From NCBI GenBank assembly GCA_910577435.1, contig CAJTLV010000001.1:367635-431634 (forward strand): a stretch of DNA of 64,000 bases, given 5' to 3'. How positions within the stretch are numbered: the stretch's first letter is position 1; every line of letters starts with the position of its first letter. The position numbers and the translations under genes are program-made. The stretch is from an uncultured Christensenella sp. (lineage in GTDB: Bacteria; Bacillota; Clostridia; Christensenellales; Pumilibacteraceae). Shown piece by piece: positions 61,751-64,000 of the stretch. Under the pieces are notes generated by a model. It was not told the DNA's origin. It did no database searches and saw nothing but the letters and a program-made list of their open reading frames with translations.

Positions 61751-63325
61751 TTATTTTTTGTTATTGCCGAGTACCTTTATGAATTCTTCGAACAGCGGGT
61801 GTGTGCCGAGCAGGCGCGAGCGGTATTCGGGATTGTAAATCGTACCGATATAAAATTTGTTCGTGGGGATCTCGAACGCTTCCGGCACGCCCGTCGGAGA
61901 GTGCGCGGAAAACACCAGACCGTTCTTCAAAAACATAGGCTCGTACTTGACGTTAAAGTCGAAACGATGACGGTGACGTTCGCGCGTGGACGGCGACGCG
62001 TATATTTTGCTGAGATACGTACCTGCGGTAATCGCCGACGGGAACGCACCCTTTTTGAGCATTTTCGGCTCGACGTATCCTACGACGGGATACGGCGTTT
62101 CGGCGTCGAACTCCTGCGACTGCGCGCCCGTCATTGTACAGACGTTACGAGCAAACTCGACTATACCCGCTTGTGCGCCGAGACATATCATAAGACAGGG
62201 TACATCGTTTTCGCGCGCGTACCGTGCCGCAGCGATCTTGCCCTCGAATCCGCGCACGCCGAAACCGGGAGCGATAACTATGCCGTCGTAACCGTCGAGT
62301 TTTTTCGGATCGGTCTCTATCTCGGCACTGGAAACGAGCGTAATGGCGACAGCTTTATTCTTCAACAGACCCGCAGTAGTGAGCGCGTCGGTTATGGAGC
62401 GGTACGCGGTCGCCTTTTCGACGTATTTGCCGACGAGCGCTATCTTCAAATGTTTTTTCGACGCTTCGGCTTTTTCGGCGCGCGCGCACATATCGCGCCA
62501 AGCGTCGAGCTTCGGCTCGCGGGGTTCGAGCTTCAATTTTTTAAGCGCGATGTCGGAGAAGTTCTGTTCCTGCAAACGCAGAGGGATCCTGTAAAGATTT
62601 TCGGTCGTGACGCTCTCGATTATGCAGTCGCGGCTGACGTTGCAGAACATTGACAACTTCTTTTTGGAGCTATCGTCGAGCGGATAGTCCGAACGGCACA
62701 CGATTATGTCGGGCTGTATGCCGATGTTTTGCATTTCTTTAACAGAGTTTTGCGTCGGTTTTGTCTTGTGCTCGCCGCTCATCTCGATCATCGGCACGTA
62801 TGTGACGTGTATGTACACGGCGTTGCCCTTACCCAACTCGCCGCGACACTGACGTATCGCTTCCAAGTACGGGTGATTTTCTATATCGCCGACAACCCCG
62901 CCTATCTCGCATACGACAACATCGGTCTTGGGATTATTGAGCCTGTAAAGCGCGCTCTTTATCTCGTTGGTTATGTGCGGCACGACCTGAACGGATTCGC
63001 CGTCGTATGCGCCTTCGCGCTCACGGCTTATGACCGACAGATATATCTTGCCGCTGGTGATATTGCTGTTTTCGGACAGATCCTGATCCAAAAACCGCTC
63101 GTAATGCCCCAGAACAAGATCGCCCTCGCCGCCGTCGTCCGTCACGAATACCTCGCCGTGCTGATAGGGACTGAGATACAACGAATCGACGTTAAAATAC
63201 GGATCGAACTTGATTATGTCTACCGTATAACCTTGCGCCTTTATGAGCATCGCAATGCTCGCGGCGGTTATCCCCTTGCCGAGTCCCGATACGACCCCGC
63301 CCGTTACGAAAATATATTTTGACAT
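61751..63325 (-). CDS. Degenerate CTP synthase paralogue
   Basis: The 524-residue protein aligns throughout with PyrG and keeps the P-loop GGVVSGLGKGITAAS, Lys39, KTKPTQNSVK (UTP/CTP site) and glutaminase Cys in MICLGAQ. It differs at key positions: the Mg-binding Asp in TDLDLGHYER is Val71 (GDLVLGHYER), NVDPGTMSP is NVDSLYLSP, GGTVGDIES is GGVVGDIEN, and the glutaminase His in YHPEF is Asn (YNPEY). It is therefore probably not a CTP-forming enzyme; a nucleotide-binding sensor or altered ligase is possible. GGAG precedes the ATG. It lies 167 bases downstream of an RnlA-like toxin gene, same strand. Confidence 0.85.
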   Translation of the reverse strand: MSKYIFVTGGVVSGLGKGITAASIAMLIKAQGYTVDIIKFDPYFNVDSLYLSPYQHGEVFVTDDGGEGDLVLGHYERFLDQDLSENSNITSGKIYLSVISREREGAYDGESVQVVPHITNEIKSALYRLNNPKTDVVVCEIGGVVGDIENHPYLEAIRQCRGELGKGNAVYIHVTYVPMIEMSGEHKTKPTQNSVKEMQNIGIQPDIIVCRSDYPLDDSSKKKLSMFCNVSRDCIIESVTTENLYRIPLRLQEQNFSDIALKKLKLEPREPKLDAWRDMCARAEKAEASKKHLKIALVGKYVEKATAYRSITDALTTAGLLKNKAVAITLVSSAEIETDPKKLDGYDGIVIAPGFGVRGFEGKIAAARYARENDVPCLMICLGAQAGIVEFARNVCTMTGAQSQEFDAETPYPVVGYVEPKMLKKGAFPSAITAGTYLSKIYASPSTRERHRHRFDFNVKYEPMFLKNGLVFSAHSPTGVPEAFEIPTNKFYIGTIYNPEYRSRLLGTHPLFEEFIKVLGNNKK

Positions 63326-63492
63326 AGCTCCGAGAGTTTGTTTACTCCCCGCCTCCTTGAATAGTGATAAAGTGTATTGAATAGTTGAGATACAGCCGTC
63401 CGCATATGCGGCTCAAACGATACAAGTTGTCGCTCGGTCTGCCTTGCGCACACCGTATCGGAATCGTTTACCGAAACGACAAAGACCGCGCA

Positions 63493-64000
63493 TTACGCAT
63501 CGGCGTTGATTTTATATCCGACTTCTTTGAGCTTGGATGCATTATACTCGACCACGTCGAGAAGATGTTCGAACTTCTGCTTGGCGACTTGCTTGTCGGA
63601 AATCGATCGCGACACGTTTTCGCCGGTGTTGTCGGTATGTGCGAAAAAGTTGCGCTGTGAGAAGTATTCCGTATACAGCGAGACCATAACTTCGGCGTAC
63701 ACCACACTGCCTATCCGCTGTTGATAACCGCGCTTCAAAATGTACTTGCCGTCGTCGTCCTTGTCGAACGCCTGTCCTATCATCTTTACGACTATGCCCT
63801 CCGAGCGTTGCAGGTCGAACACGAACCGCTCCAAAGCGCGAAACGGCGGCACAAGCAACACCGAATAGTCGGAAATGCTCAAATTTCTTTGCGAGAAGTC
63901 GTGAAGTCCGCACGCAAAGTCCGCTTTTGACTGCTCTGACAGATACTCGAACGCGATCGGGATGCGGCGTTGCAACGGCTTGAACTTGTCGTTATCAGCA
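63493..64000 (-). CDS. RnlA-family HEPN ribonuclease toxin, C-terminal part
   Basis: The reading frame is open to the window edge, so the N-terminus is missing; about 168 residues are visible. They align with the C-terminal half of E. coli RnlA (RNase LS): DYSVLLVPPFRALERF, then AFDKDDDGKYILKRGYQ, then the HEPN catalytic motif in SQRNFFAHTDN, an R-x4-H like Arg318/His323 of RnlA. RnlA cleaves mRNA during phage infection and is held by RnlB. In E. coli rnlB follows rnlA; here the next gene downstream is the CTP synthase paralogue, and no rnlB-like frame lies in the 167-base gap. The antitoxin may be elsewhere or absent. Confidence 0.75.
   Translation of the reverse strand, partial: ADNDKFKPLQRRIPIAFEYLSEQSKADFACGLHDFSQRNLSISDYSVLLVPPFRALERFVFDLQRSEGIVVKMIGQAFDKDDDGKYILKRGYQQRIGSVVYAEVMVSLYTEYFSQRNFFAHTDNTGENVSRSISDKQVAKQKFEHLLDVVEYNASKLKEVGYKINADA

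Overview
The window looks like chromosomal DNA of an anaerobic, low-redox Bacillota (Clostridia-like, probably uncultured gut-type) bacterium. The evidence is the gene content: a trimeric bifurcating [FeFe]-hydrogenase, an NfnAB transhydrogenase, L-lactate dehydrogenase, class 1B dihydroorotate dehydrogenase with its PyrK partner, SepF/YggS next to lspA-rluD-pyr, DapL-type lysine/meso-DAP synthesis, RqcH, and Gram-positive style Shine-Dalgarno sites and sigma-A promoters with 17-bp spacers. Almost all genes are on the minus strand. Base composition is moderately GC-rich except for two short AT-rich islets. Species-level assignment is not possible from the sequence alone.

Layout. 1-7.2 kb: a YwaF-like membrane protein, the protein-quality-control set tig-clpP-clpX, the divergent rqcH and a SpoU-type methyltransferase. 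7.2-16.5 kb: two small membrane proteins, then a long minus-strand operon yggS-sepF-lspA-rluD-pyrB-pyrC-pyrF-pyrK-pyrD-pyrE, giving five of the six UMP steps (carAB follow at 39-45 kb). 16.6-23.3 kb: an RND/MMPL exporter translationally coupled to a GLUG-repeat surface protein, with a divergent TetR regulator. 23.4-32.7 kb: redox block with ldh, hndD-hndC-hndA and nfnB-nfnA. It is broken by two AT-rich islets that carry small HTH repressors with clear operator palindromes; the second also encodes two tiny Cys-rich proteins. 32.7-36.6 kb: a SPOR-like membrane protein, a DUF6062-like protein, a 6S RNA gene with a very good promoter, and a DUF4241-TPR protein.

36.6-49.9 kb is a nitrogen/glutamine block on the minus strand: pgcA, a divergent glutamine synthetase homologue, an ANTAR regulator with a pseudo-receiver, purF, carA, an in-frame carB-dapF fusion, pyrG and dapL. 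Three of the enzymes are glutamine amidotransferases, so the arrangement links glutamine supply to purine, pyrimidine and cell-wall precursor synthesis. 50.1-61.5 kb is one giant 3772-residue membrane-anchored surface protein with an ALK/LTK-like glycine-rich head and a Pro/Gln-rich cytoplasmic tail. The right end carries a second, degenerate CTP synthase and, upstream of it on the same strand, the C-terminal part of an RnlA-family HEPN ribonuclease toxin cut by the window edge.

The most unusual items are: the CTP synthase paralogue that has lost both a Mg-binding Asp and the glutaminase His and sits beside an RnlA-like toxin with no RnlB gene directly downstream; the GS homologue with two altered active-site glutamates next to the ANTAR gene; the CarB-DapF fusion; the giant surface protein; and three diverged intergenic repeats plus a terminator-like hairpin in the pgcA leader region.
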